Of a stretch of DNA of 64,000 bases, positions 1 to 11,620 are shown in pieces. This DNA comes from Hedera helix (Eukaryota > Streptophyta > Magnoliopsida > Apiales > Araliaceae). The notes below the pieces were generated by a model. It did not search any database. It worked only from the letters and a program-made list of their open reading frames with translations, and had not been told where the DNA came from. The position numbers and the translations under genes were made by a program. Location: assembly GCA_947179155.2 (NCBI GenBank), contig OX359285.1, positions 6,052,231 to 6,116,230 of the forward strand. Direction: 5' to 3'. Position 1 is the first letter of the stretch; the number at the start of each line of letters is the position of its first letter.

Positions 1-1405
1 AAAATAGTGATACAAATTATATAGCTTCAAGTATGTTACTTTAACATGAGATAATATAATTACAATTAATATCATTGCTCTTAAATGTCCCTAGTCAAGG
101 TTAATGGAACAACAATGATGCATTGAGACTAGTATGTAGATTGATTGATGGCAAAATCTCATTGATCATAAATATATGAAATATTGAGTTAATGTATAAG
201 AACATGTTAGAGAACAATGTACTGGACAGACCCACCGTGAGAATTCTACGTGGAGCATTATGCAAAGTGTCATAAGAAATTCTCATAGTGACAATGATGT
301 AATGATCCTCCGACCTGAAATCACTATATTATTACATGAGAATTTATGTACTTTGATATCATCAAATGTCACCTTTAATAGAGTAGACAATAAATGTGAT
401 TATTGGGTACATCATAAATCGTGTGAACTATATGAGTGATCTAGATAGAATTTAACCCTCCTATATATTATGGGTGATATCCATAGGCCTTTTAATTGAG
501 TAGGACTATGAAAGGCATGATCATGCTCAAATAGTGATTTGTTTCATATAGTCTACTCATTGATCAAGAAAACTCAGATTAAATTATGAAGAGTATGACA
601 CATTACATGCCTCGAGTTTAATCTAGGATGTCAATGTTAAAAGGATTAAATTACATTAAAATATTGGTCACGAAAAAGTTGCATCGAATCACCGATTTTA
701 TTATTACTTGGGTAGCAGTGATGCATTACTAGATGTCGCTCACTATTTATAATTTTATAATATTATTTTAAAATTATTGCCAACATAATAATAATTTATA
801 GGGTCACACACTTATAACGTAATTAAAAGAGAATTAATTTAAATTGTAAGAATTTAAATAAGTCAATATAATTGATAGTATTTAAATTACGAATTTAAAT
901 AAATAGGATAACTCGTATATATGTATATTAATTAAGTAAGACTTAATTAAGATATAATATATATAAATTCAGATTTTACTTTTCTAATTGGATTAGGTTT
1001 TGGTTAATTTCTTTTGACTGCTATAAATATATGATATATCAGCTGTTTTTGAAATAGAGAGGAAAAATCAAAATAAAACCCTAACCGCTTTTAGAAAGAG
1101 ACTAGAGAGAAAATTTTCAGAAAATTCAGATCTTGTCGGCTAGTACCGCAGCTCTCTTTGCTGCAGATCGTGTGACGATTTGCGGGGCGTTTGTGTGGAT
1201 ACTGTAGAGGTGTAGTTCCGTTGGATTGTGTTGAAGATTTGAAATTGTTCCAGAATTTTCCATCGTCTCTATTCAAGTTCGGATAATCGGTAAAACAAAT
1301 CTAAACCTCTGAATTAATATGTTTTCGCATTGATCCTATTTTAGGGTTTCGAAAATTGTTTTGAAAAGTTGAAATTCCGCTGCTTTATGTGCCGAAATTC
1401 TTACA
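1..1405 (+). repeat. LTR-like retroelement remnant (left edge cut)
   Basis: No gene is visible. The end of the stretch reads like the 3' part of a plant copia-type LTR: a TATA-like box (ctataaatata, about 1020), a transcribed-leader-like GA-rich stretch, and a terminus ending in ttaca at 1405, followed by tctgagc, which resembles a decayed version of the ggtatcagagc primer-binding site found after such LTRs. The other boundary would lie left of the window and no partner LTR is present, so this may be a solo or truncated LTR. The superfamily call is an inference from terminus layout only. Confidence 0.3.
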
Positions 1406-1479
1406 TCTGAGCACCGACAAAAACTCTTCTTTAATTTTCTCTCTCTTCATCTTACTAACCTGTGAATTGAATTGCGGTG

Positions 1480-1701
1480 ATGACAAACAAAGAAGAATCA
1501 ACCGAGGAAGACGTGAAGTAAACTGCTGATGCACTTTCCTTTATGACCGAAATTCAAGAGAGTATTACTCCCCCGAAACAGAGATGCCACAATCCTCTTC
1601 CTGAGAAATACTGCGACAGTGATAAACTTGTCCCAAAATCCCCATCAACCAATCCCCCGTCTTGTAGTCCGTGGAAAGAAATGGAAATGTTACATGTTTG
1701 A
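1480..1701 (+). pseudogene. Unrecognised coding-like segment with one in-frame stop
   Basis: An ATG at 1480 opens 13 codons ending in TAA (1519-1521). The same frame then continues 59 codons to TGA at 1699-1701. The composition is protein-like (Pro/Lys/Ser-rich, with ESITPPKQ and NPLPEKY) and unlike the surrounding AT-rich DNA. I do not recognise the family. It lies 270 bp from a MYB-CC exon fragment on the other strand, so it could be a rearranged piece of the same parent gene, but I see no homology that proves this. It could also be chance reading. Confidence 0.25.
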
Positions 1702-1974
1702 ATGTTGAAAAGTAAGAGTAAGTGGAAAAAGTTGAATAAAGAAACGAGGAGATGGAGTGTTAGAAAGTGGAGGAATATTGGAGCATCTTTGCATTTTTAA
1801 TACACCAAACAACACTCTTTAATATATATTACAAGAGTTGCAACAGAGAAAGGGGGAAAGAGTCCGGGAGGTGTAAGAGGCGAGAATAGAGAACAGAAAC
1901 TGTAGAGCAGTTGCTCTGCAGTCTGCAGTGGCAGCAACAGAAGCAGCAAAATAGCAATGCACTGGTTTATTCAC

Positions 1975-2124
1975 TTAATCACTTTTTGCATTTGTACCTC
2001 CATCAATCACTTTTTGCATCTTTTGTTGTTCTTCAATGATCTTCTGCAAGTACTTTCCCTGAGCTTCTATTCTCATCTGTACTAACTGTCTTTGCACCTC
2101 AAGTTGTTCATGAAGTCGCTTCTG
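1975..2124 (-). pseudogene. Orphan MYB-CC (PHR/PHL-type) coiled-coil exon
   Basis: Read on the minus strand, 49 codons ending in TAA (1975-1977) encode the LHEQLE coiled-coil region of plant MYB-CC transcription factors: KRLHEQLEVQRQL, then MRIEAQGKYLQKIIEEQQK. In intact PHR1/PHL proteins this segment follows the GARP/MYB DNA-binding domain and supports dimerisation. The segment is preceded on its strand by ttgcaatcag, an intron-acceptor-like sequence, so it looks like a single genomic exon and not a retrocopy. There is one extra Val against the usual spacing. The end has a short internal duplication (MQKVIDGG, then NAKSD). No DNA-binding domain is found nearby, so it is a broken fragment. 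Confidence 0.8.
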
Positions 2125-2760
2125 ATTGCAAACTAATTTTATTATTAAATTCATTATAATTGCAGGTTTGTATAATTAGAGCATAATATTGTATGTGTTA
2201 TTCCAATTGAATGATACATTTGTATCCAGGTAACCAACTAAAACCCTTATTTAATTTTTTTTATTTTTTGTTTATTTTATGAAACTTGATATTTTGATTT
2301 TTAAAAGTTTAATGAGTGATCATAATATTGTATATGTTAATTCCAATTGCATATTCAATTTGTTTTTCGGTAACCAACTAAAATCCTTACTTATTTGATT
2401 GCAAATTTATGAAAAACTTATTATTAAAAAGTTCAATGAGTGGTCCGATAATATTGATTAACTCATTCTTGTAGTGTAGCTAATTGAATTTTTTATTTTA
2501 GAATCATTGAAAAATCACATACTATTGATTTATTTTTCAAGAGAAAACAATCAAATCATGTTGACACATTTCTGCTTACCCCTGAGCCTAATGTTCAAAC
2601 ATCTCTGCTTACCCCTGATTTGAAAGAACGTCGAGTGCAATTCTGATGAAATTTTGATATGTTCTAAAAGACTTTTTCTTGTTATGTTTTGTTGTCTTTG
2701 TCAGATTAAATTTTATTATTACATTATCTTAATTTTAATAAAAATATGATTTGTAATGAT

Positions 2761-2784
2761 CCCCCCCCCCCCCCCCCCCCCCCC
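2761..2784. repeat. Poly-C homopolymer, 24 bases
   Basis: An uninterrupted run of C, followed by gcggg. Exact length is prone to sequencing error. On the minus strand it is a G-run able in principle to form a quadruplex. Confidence 0.9.
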
Positions 2785-3549
2785 GCGGGAAGCCCAAGCC
2801 CAAGCCCAAAATTAAATTATGGCTTCGTCCCTGGATGATAAGATAAGGTAATTAAACATTCTAAGGGTAGCAGTAGTTTGTGGTAGTAACATCTCAATTT
2901 CATGTTTGTTTTTGTGCTCCTTTTCTCTTCTTTTTTTGCCAAGTTTGTTTTTGTGCTCTGCTTTTCTCTGTCCTGTGTTTTCATGCAAGTCATAATAATT
3001 TGTATATGTTAATAATTCGACACAATTTTTTATGATTATAATTTTTTTACTTATATTAATAATAAAATAATATAAATTTTAATTATAAATATAATTTATT
3101 TATTTAAAAAACAAAAAATCAAATTAAACCAAATTTTATGGAACACAAGGAGTATGTTTTTGGAGTCACCATCTTATAATATGATAGTTGATTCTTTATT
3201 ACATTTGGAGTCGAATACAGCTTACGAAGTATAGAGGAAAGATTCATCATTGTCATTCTTAGTGATTACCCACCTTGATTCTTTATATTACATTTGGAGA
3301 TTTATTATTGTTAAATTTTAAGGAATCATTCCTAAAATGTAAGATTGAACAATTATTCCTAAAAAATAGAGTTAAATAATAATTGTCTTATTTATTATAT
3401 ATATATAGATATAGATTTTTTCTTAAAGTTCAATAGAATTTTATTTATAATTAAGATAGAAGGGTCACTCCTAAAATATAAAGTTAAATGACAATTTTGT
3501 CTTATTTATTATATATAAATAGATGTGATAGTGTTGTTCCCTTTATTTT

Positions 3550-3551
<2 letters not shown>

Positions 3552-3607
<56 letters not shown>
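3552..3607. repeat. (TA)n microsatellite, about 56 bp
   Basis: A perfect alternating TA tract in intergenic DNA. Confidence 0.95.
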
Positions 3608-3610
<3 letters not shown>

Positions 3611-4790
3611 AATAGCAGAAAAATAACTGTTTTCTTTTAAAGCTGTGCCTCCTGTTGTTTTACTCTCTGATTTTGCACGCACCTAATGTGTGTAATATGC
3701 ACCTAATATGTGTAATATGATAGTTATTATTATTATTATTATTATTATTTATTTTACAAATAGTTCTTCTCCTTCTTCTCATTCTCCTTCTTCTTCTTCT
3801 TCGGCACACAAAGAGTCACATTTATATAAATTATAAGTAAAACTTTAATGCATCTGTATATTATTAAAGCAAAGTAGTAAAAATAACTGTTCTCTTAAAG
3901 TCATGTTACATTTAAACTACTTTTATCTCTCCCACTTTTTAATCTCTAAAATCTCTCTCATATTTTTAACATGTTTTTCAAAATTTTAAATTTTAAATCA
4001 CACACAGCGCATACCACAAATACTAATTAGTATAAAATGACATAATATCCTTATGTGTAACAAGACAATTTCATTATCATGTTAATACTACTAAATTAAA
4101 CACTCGTTATATTTATAGATACAGAGAAAAATAATATCTTCTTAAAAATTACTCCCTCTGCCCTCCATATGATATATGTTAAAGTACAATATATTTTGTC
4201 TTAAAAAGAATATTTAAAAGTGCACAAGTTAACTATAAAATAAGTTTAAAGACTAATTTATCCTCAAAAGTATACTAAAGTTGGGTACATTGAGTTTTGA
4301 ACGAGAGAAAATTATTAGGGTACATGTGTGAGGTCTATTACGAGCAAAATTGATACTTATTTTATATTTTTATTTATAAATGAGATTGTTTTTGTGGGAC
4401 AATTGAACTGATATTTGTTTTGGGGAAGTCTAAAATTTCTGCCACCAAAGTATGCCAATATGAAACCTCACAGTAAAAGTCTACTCTTTTCCATCAAGAT
4501 CTAGAAGCTTTTCAAATTCAAAATATTCAAGCTTCCACACCAACATTTTCTCCAGAGTAGTTTGACAATATATTGTATGAATGCATTGAATCCTACTATC
4601 AGGCATGCAAGCGGGTAAAGGATACCCACTGATCGATATCTTGTTAGGGCGTTGGCAGACAGTGGACTTGAGGTCAATTGGATACCAACACTGTCGTCTT
4701 CTCCGTAGAAAATAAGCTAACCTTCTCTGGAGTCAATTCAGGCGTCCTGACAACGTCTTACTCAATCTGTTCCAAAATTGATCATAAAAT

Positions 4791-5137
4791 TTTGATTTTT
4801 CTTTTGATTAATTTGTAAAATTTTAAAATTCAAAATTAATACAAATAAAATCCATAAATTTTAGCACAAACTATTATAATTGCTATAAATCAACTAAAGA
4901 GTACTACTAATTATCTTATATATTTTCAAAACTTAAACTAGTTCATCTTAATTTTAAATTTTATTTTGATTTTTCTTTTGATTAATTTGTAAAATTTTAA
5001 AATTCAAAATTAATTAACAAATAAAATCCATAGATTAAAGTACAAACTATTATAATTGCTATAAATTAACTAGAGAGTACTACTAGTTATCGTATATATT
5101 TTCAAAACTTAAACGAGTTCATCTCAATTTTAAATTT
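4791..5137. repeat. Tandem duplication, two ~174-bp units
   Basis: The AT-rich unit starting tttgatttttcttttgatt at 4791 recurs at 4965 and continues through aaaacttaaac and the following tcaattttaaatttt at about 5137. The copies differ by scattered substitutions and small indels, so the duplication is not very recent. It lies upstream of the receptor kinase gene. No coding content. Confidence 0.85.
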
Positions 5138-5251
5138 TAGAATTTCAAAAAATAAATGTATTTTTAATTTTGGGACGCAATTAGTATTAAAACTTGTGTT
5201 TTTCTGAATTTCAAAGAAGAGATTATTTCTAATTTTGGAACGCATCAGTTG

Positions 5252-5405
5252 GGATCCGGTTAGCATGAAGTTAATTTCATAGTAAGTTGGGCAATTGACC
5301 AATACAGTACCGACACGCAAAGAGAGAGAACACACCCGACTTGCGTGTCAACACTGTATTGGTCCATTATCCAAATTACCATTGAATTAACTGCTAACTG
5401 AATCC
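5252..5405. mobile_element. Mutator-type MITE, 154 bp, with 9-bp target duplication
   Basis: The element is almost entirely an imperfect hairpin with arms of about 70 bp and a loop near 5321-5340. Its ends are GGATCCGGTTAGCA (left) and the reverse complement GGATTCAGTTAGCA (right). It is bounded by the 9-bp direct repeat catcagttg at 5243-5251 and 5406-5414; a 9-bp duplication is the hallmark of the Mutator superfamily. A nearby paralogous sequence (about 5164-5203, ending in tattaaaacttgtgttttt) runs straight through the corresponding point and acts as an internal empty site. It has no coding capacity and sits about 130 bp upstream of the receptor kinase start codon. Confidence 0.8.
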
Positions 5406-5441
5406 CATCAGTTGGTATTAAAACTTGTGTTTTTCCTAGTG

Positions 5442-5470
5442 ACCAGAACCAGAACCAGAACCAGAACCAC
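5442..5470 (+). repeat. (CCAGAA)n hexanucleotide repeat in kinase leader
   Basis: About four tandem copies of ccagaa lie 65-95 bp upstream of the receptor kinase ATG, probably in its 5' UTR. Confidence 0.8.
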
Positions 5471-5536
5471 AAGCTTCTAAAGTTCTTAGCTTTCTAACCA
5501 GACACACAATCCACACATACTCCTTTATCAGAGCCA

Positions 5537-8500
5537 ATGAAACCTTTGGTTTACATTAGTAATGCTTTTTCTTTCTTCTTCGCTTTGGCTTTGGCTTTGG
5601 CTTTGGGTGTTCCTCCTGGGAATGAAACAGACAAGATAGCATTGCTCAACTTCAAGGCCAAAATACTTAATGATCCTTTCATGGCTTTTAGCTCATGGAA
5701 TGAGTCCATCCCCTTCTGTCAATGGCAAGGCGTCACGTGTGGCCGTAGACACCAAAGGGTCACCGTGTTGGATCTAAGCCATTATAAATTGAGGGGTTCC
5801 ATATCTCCCTACTTGGGAAACTTAAGCTTTCTTAGGACCCTAGGCCTCCAAAACAATAGCCTGGTGTCTGAAATCCCCCCTGAACTCGGACGTTTAAAAA
5901 GACTGGAAGACTTGCGTTTGAACAATAATTCAATCAGCGGTGTTATTCCCTCCAACTTATCCCATTGTTCTAAACTTGTTACTTTCTCTATTTCTAACAA
6001 TGAGATAGCAGGTTCTATTCCAGCCGAGTTCGGATCCCTGCGGGAGCTCCAAGTAACTTACATGAAAAAGAACAGATTGACAGGTGGTATTCCTCTTTCT
6101 TTTGGGAACTTATCGTCTCTTGTGGAACTTGTTGTAGGGAACAATTTTCTTGACGGCTGTATTCCCAACACTTTAGGGCAGCTAAAAAGGTTGCAAGTTC
6201 TGGTACTGGATAATAACAGGTTTTCAGGTACCATCCCTCCCCAGGTCTTTAACCTATCTTCCATTCGACATTTTTATGTGGCTTATAACCGAATCAGTGG
6301 TAGTCTTCCCTCCGATATGGGCAACACAATGCCAAATCTTGAGCTGTTTCGCATCAGCGGAAACAATTTTACTGGATCACTTCCTGTTTCTATGTCCAAT
6401 CTGTCGAATCTAGTGAACCTTCTCGCCGTAAATGCCAACCTCACCGGAAAAGTGCCCCATTTTGGAAAGCTACGTGAGCTTTCACTCTTCAGCATTGGCG
6501 CAAACCACCTTGGGAGTGGAGGATATGGTGACTTGAGCTTCATATCTTCTCTGACCAATGCAACTGATTTAAACGTGGTCTCTATTGCTGGTAATAATTT
6601 TGGAGGGGTATTACCAGAATCTATTGCTAATCTCTCCACTACACTTTCCAAATTGTACCTAAACCGAAACAAGATATCTGGTACCATTCCAAATGACATG
6701 GAGAATTTGTTCAATTTGGACAACTTGCGAATGTCAAATAACCAATTTACAGGTATCATCTTTCCAAGTATTGGTAAGCTTCAAAAGCTACAAATTTTGG
6801 ATTTATCCTCAAACAAGTTCTCAGGAACAATCCCATCCTCTCTTGGAAATGTAACTCGGCTGACCAAACTATACCTAGAAGGAAATAATCTCCAAGGCAG
6901 CATTCCTTCAACTTTCGGAAATCTCTCCGTGTTGCTAGCACTGGATCTTTCTCAAAACAACCTTACTGGCGAAATACCTCCACAAGTTTTTGGTCTCTCT
7001 TTGTTATCCATAGGTTTGAATTTATCTCATAACCGACTTACCGGCTGGCTTCCCACTGAAGTTGGAAATTTGAAGAATCTAGATGGATTGGATGTTTCTA
7101 ACAACTTGTTATCTGGAAATATTCCTAGCTCTCTTGGAAGCTGCGCAAGTATGGAGGTTTTGTATATGGGAAGGAATTCCTTTCAAGGGACTATTCCATC
7201 AAAGTTGAGTTTGTTGCGTGGCATTCGATTCATGGATCTCTCTCACAACAATTTCTCTGGACAAATTCCGGACTTTTTCGGGGAATTTGACTTGCAATAC
7301 TTGAATCTTTCTTTCAATGATTTTGAAGGTTCTTTACCAACAAAAGGCATTTTTAAGAACACAAGTGTACTGTTTGTGAACGGAAACAGCAAGCTTTGTG
7401 GGGGTGTGACTGCATTACATCTTCCTATGTGCAATTTTGAAGCAGCTAAGAAAAAGAGATCAACCCCGTCCTTAAAGATTGTACTCCCTGCTGTTCTTGG
7501 GTTTTTAGGATTGACATTGGTGATGTGTTCTCTATATTTTTGTATCATTCGAAAGAGTAGGAAACATTCACTTACGAGTTCAGAAGAAGAGTATTCGCTC
7601 TTGCAAATTTCTTATCATCGCCTTCTTAAGGCAACAAACGGCTTTTCTACAGCACATTTGATTGGTACTGGTAGTTTTGGTTCTGTCTATAAGGGAGTCC
7701 TTGAAAGCGGAAGAGTCATTGCAGTAAAAGTATTCAATCTTGAGCGTCATGGAGCTTCAAAAAGTTTTTTAATTGAATGTGAGGCTTTGAGGAATATCCG
7801 ACATCGGAATCTTGTCAAGGTGCTAACTGCATGTTCAGGGGTCGACTATCAGGGAAACGATTTCAAGGCCATAGTATTGGATTTCATGGTCAATGGTAGT
7901 CTTGAGGAGTGGCTGCACCCAATTTCAAATGAAGATGCTAAACCAAGGCGTTTAGACATCGTACAAAGGCTGAATCTTGCTATTGACATTGCCAGCGCGA
8001 TTGATTATCTTCAAAATCATTGTCCTACCCCGATTGTGCACTGTGACATCAAACCGAGCAATATACTTCTTGACGAAGAAATGGTTGGTCATGTTGGTGA
8101 TTTTGGGTTGGCAAGAATCGTTCTAGGAGATGCAAACAAGTTTTCCTCGCAGCAAACAAGCTCCATTGGGGTAAAAGGATCTATTGGCTATACTCCTCCA
8201 GGTGTTTTCTACACTACCCTTTCTAAATCTCATGTCCATTTGGTTAAGCTTAAGCATAAAGCATTAACCTAAGAACATAGGACCTTTTATTGAGAATCAA
8301 TTGTTGGTTTCCTTAGTCACTTCATAGCATTCATATTGTTGCCTTTACATACACATGTTTTATCAAGAAGTAGTTCTTGTTGACCTTAATTATTTGACAA
8401 ATTTTGCCAATGCCATTTTCTTCGTTTTTCTTATAATGATTCAAATTAATGAATTGTGTAGAGTATGGTATGGGAAGTGAGGTATCAACCGCGGGTGACA

Positions 8501-8826
8501 TTTATAGCTATGGTATCCTCCTGTTGGAGATGTTCACCGGAAAAAGGCCTACAGGTAACATGTTCAACGGTGATATGAACCTCCAAAGCTATGTTAAGGT
8601 ATGTTATCCTGAAAGAGTATTGGAAATTTCGGATCAAGCCCTTCTACACCAAGAAGGAGATGAGGATAGTATCCAAAAGATCCAGGAATGCTTGATTGCT
8701 GTATATGAAGTTGGAATCGCTTGCACTGCCAAATCCCCGAGAGACAGGATAAAAATCGATCGCATTCTTGCAAATGTACGACGCATGAGGAACAATATCC
8801 TGATGCCAACTCGTGCTAGCGAATAA
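5537..8826 (+). CDS. LRR receptor-like Ser/Thr kinase, class XII (EFR/FLS2/Xa21 type), non-RD
   Basis: A predicted plasma-membrane immune-type receptor kinase, joined from 5537-8201 and 8462-8826 (260-bp GT-AG intron, phase 1, inside the kinase activation segment, a position common in this class); 1009 aa, a normal full length. Order: signal peptide (about 1-24, core ALALALALG), LRR N-terminal cap with WQGVTC, about 20 leucine-rich repeats (about 78-610) with many N-glycosylation sites, one membrane span (about 648-670), then kinase. Seen in the kinase: glycine loop GTGSFGSVYKG (about 709), AVK lysine (about 730), catalytic HCD (Cys in place of Arg, hence non-RD, about 835), DFG (about 855) and PPEYG made by the splice. 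Non-RD kinases in this class usually act in pathogen-pattern perception with a co-receptor. The ligand cannot be told. No frameshift or internal stop, so probably functional. The downstream exon opens with an in-frame ATG in the intron, but it is not a separate gene. Confidence 0.95.
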
Positions 8827-10840
8827 AAACAATGTAATGACTAGTGATGAACAAGTTCCCAAGTTCCCAAGAGAAGAAGGTGTTGGGTTATTCATGAGTA
8901 CTCAATTTTTGTGATTCTAAATGTTATCTACTCTGTTGTTGTATGTGTGGGCGTTCTGCTTTTCTGTGTGTATACTGCTACATTTCATTTGGTTGAGTGA
9001 TTAGGTTCATTGGTATGCATGCACAAGTCATATATTATGGTGCTAAATTTATAATATTATTAGTTGTTAGTAAAACTATTAAGAAGAAAAAAAAGTGTAA
9101 ACTGTAATTTTGGAGTAATACCATCTTATCTATACTAACTGATATTTTGGAGTCTAACATTCCTTTTGTTTCAAAATTAGTGACATTTTTAAAATAATAA
9201 ATTTTAAAATATGTTTCTCAACGTACTAAAATATTAACTAATAATTTAGTAATGATTGTATAATGTTAGAAATAATTAAAAAAAATAACGACAAATTAAT
9301 AATATCTTGTCACTTTATTGGCTGTGATAAAGTAAAATTATATCTTTTTATTTACAACAAACTAAAGCAAATGTATTTATAAATTTGAAACAAAATGAAT
9401 ACAACTTATCGAAGCATATCTATGCTATGGGAGAAAGATTAATGCGGGGGATATGGTCCGAAAATGCTGCCCCATATTCATCTTGTTAATATGGGTTATC
9501 CTTTGAATCCAACACCGAAAACAATACCTCATATACCCCGCTCCCGTTCCCTTTACCTGACTACTCTCATTTTTTTAAAAAAAAAAAAATTCAATTTTTT
9601 TTATATTACTTTGTATAATTATTCTTAATTCAAAATCAAACTAAATATAACATTTCTACTATTAATAACATATTATATTACAAATGTTATGAGTTTATAA
9701 TAAAATAATTTAAATAACTACATAAATATATATATATACAAAATGTTAATTTAAATTATATATATATATATATATATAATCGGGTGCGTGATGGGGTAAG
9801 AGGATTAAGCAGGATGAGAGAGTATATTCTATACTCGACCTTAATTCTATAAAATTTAAAAAATTGGATTCTATTAGGGTCGGAATTGAACGGTTCCGTC
9901 GAGTTCGAGTGAAATTACTAAGTCTATAAGTAATAGATGTTAGAATCGTGATAAGTCATTAAAATAAAAATAAAAATATTTAACATAAATATTTTATTAA
10001 TAAAAATATCATGATTTTAGTCTCCATACACTTGAAAAAGTCAAAGTTCCCATGGTGGTAATGTAAATATGGTAACTCCCGAGGTAGTTTAGATAAATAG
10101 TGAGCACAAAGATGACGAAATAACGTTTATTTAGCCGCACTTTTGATTTTCAGTTTTTAACCGCTGAACTTTCTTTCCCCTTACTTTTTAGGAAAAAATT
10201 ATTTAATGCATCCAGAGCAAATAAATAATTTACTCTCCTCTTTTATATAATAATATAATTCAGAGTTTATAAAGACTTTATCACTTATGAACTCTACCGT
10301 TATATGAAAAAAATGAATACACTATCTATTTATTCTTGGTGCTTCAAATAATTTTTCTTTTCTAAAAAAATAATTATTTAAAACTCGGGACAGATCGGGT
10401 GGTGTTTATCAATTACATGTTAAATTTTATATTTGAATTCATTGATTTATTAAAATTTATGCAAATTTCATATAAATAATAACATATAATTAATATGGGA
10501 CACTAACTAACCATACTCCAAGACCAGCTAATAATTTTTCCATTGTAGATTGAGAAGCCAGTAAAAACTAAAAATTATAATTAATAATCCAAAAAGTCCA
10601 ACTATTTGGATTTATTAAAGAAAACAAACATCTTTTTGTTTTTGAGGAAAAATTATTCACTGATTTCAGCTCAACACTTGTCATTATGTCAGAATTAGCA
10701 GTATAATCAATCAGTAAGACACTAAGACTGCTACTGATAATGGGTAGAAGATAAGGAGCTCCGGTTTAAATTATAATTCGGGTATTTTTATATTGCCAAA
10801 TTGATGATTTATACTTTTCTTTAATCTGTTTTCTTTATGC
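8827..10840. other. Intergenic, AT-rich, no gene seen
   Basis: Begins with the presumed 3' UTR of the receptor kinase. It contains an A-run near 9580, TA repeats near 9728 and 9759-9778, and otherwise unstructured AT-rich DNA. No coding homology or transposon termini recognised. Confidence 0.6.
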
Positions 10841-11620
10841 CGCTTTAAGTTCAGCTGGAGAGCTAAAACCCCCAATGCTCGGTTTTAGGGTTTGGTACTC
10901 TTCTGAACTTTCATCAGCTTCTACTGGGTATGCATTTCTGATTTCTTCCCCTATATGTATGTGTATTGCTTTTATATGTATATTCATTAACTTTTTGCAA
11001 TTGGGTAGGTTTAATTTACCTAGATTGAAGATTGAAATTGCTTTGGTTGTATGTTTATTAAGAACTGGAAATTGCTTTAATTGTATGTTCAGGGATAATG
11101 GATCTTTTTGCATTTGATGATTGCGAAACTTAAGTAGTGATGCACCATTATCTTAATGTTCTCAAGTACTCTTCTTACTGTGAGACCTCGAGCACAAAGG
11201 GTACAGAGTATTTTCAGTTTGCAGATTCACTGTATCAATGTTTATCCTATTCAGTTAATTTAGAAAAAAAAAATTTCTTGCGCGTGTATGTATACTGACT
11301 GGTGGAACCAGAACTGGATGGTGCATTTCTTTCATCAATTGTAGGATATACGTTGTTCATTTTATGTGCGCCATTTGGAATTCAATGTTTCAGTTTCTTC
11401 CATACTCCATGCACCCTAGAATTATTGCCAGAACCCTTGGCAATTTAGTGGATTTTTAGCACTAGTGGTGCTTTATCTCACTCATGTGAAAACCATCTCT
11501 CTTGGGATTTGTGATTTGCTACTGAGTTTAGGTTTCTCTTGATAAATTTTGCAGGACATGGAAGTAGTATTATGTTTATTTTACAAGTCACAGAGCCAAT
11601 AAACTGAGTACAGTGCTAAT
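10841..11620 (+). promoter_or_regulatory. Leader of the GT47 gene, probably with a 5' UTR intron
   Basis: Sequence changes to gene-like composition near 10850 and includes ttttagggtttggtactc, a pattern common around plant transcription starts. An acceptor-like ttttgcag at 11547-11554 lies 66 bp before the start codon, so an intron of about 600 bp within the leader is plausible; a donor could lie near 10927 (ggtatgc). These boundaries are inference. Confidence 0.4.
11558..11602 (+). promoter_or_regulatory. Upstream ORF (14 codons) before GT47 start
   Basis: An ATG directly after the leader acceptor site opens 14 codons ending in TAA at 11600-11602, 18 nt before the main ATG at 11621. It is out of the main reading frame. 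It would be retained in any mRNA using the 11554 acceptor and could lower translation of the main frame. Only the sequence arrangement is seen. Confidence 0.4.

Larger units (their letters stand above)
2125..4790. other. Gene-free AT-rich stretch with simple repeats
   Basis: No coding region, RNA gene or clear transposon end is recognisable. It holds a C24 homopolymer (2761-2784), a long TA repeat (3552-3607), an ATT repeat (about 3725-3752) and a TTC/CTT-rich patch (about 3765-3802). The rest is unstructured AT-rich sequence. Confidence 0.6.

Noticed and set aside
2761..2784. Poly-C and poly-G tracts as assembly gaps
   Set aside because: Flanks are continuous and three such tracts of different length occur, so they are taken as real homopolymers, with uncertain exact length.
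8449..8826. Separate small kinase-like gene
   Set aside because: It is the second exon of the receptor kinase: the splice 8201/8462 restores PPEYG and the standard kinase C-lobe.
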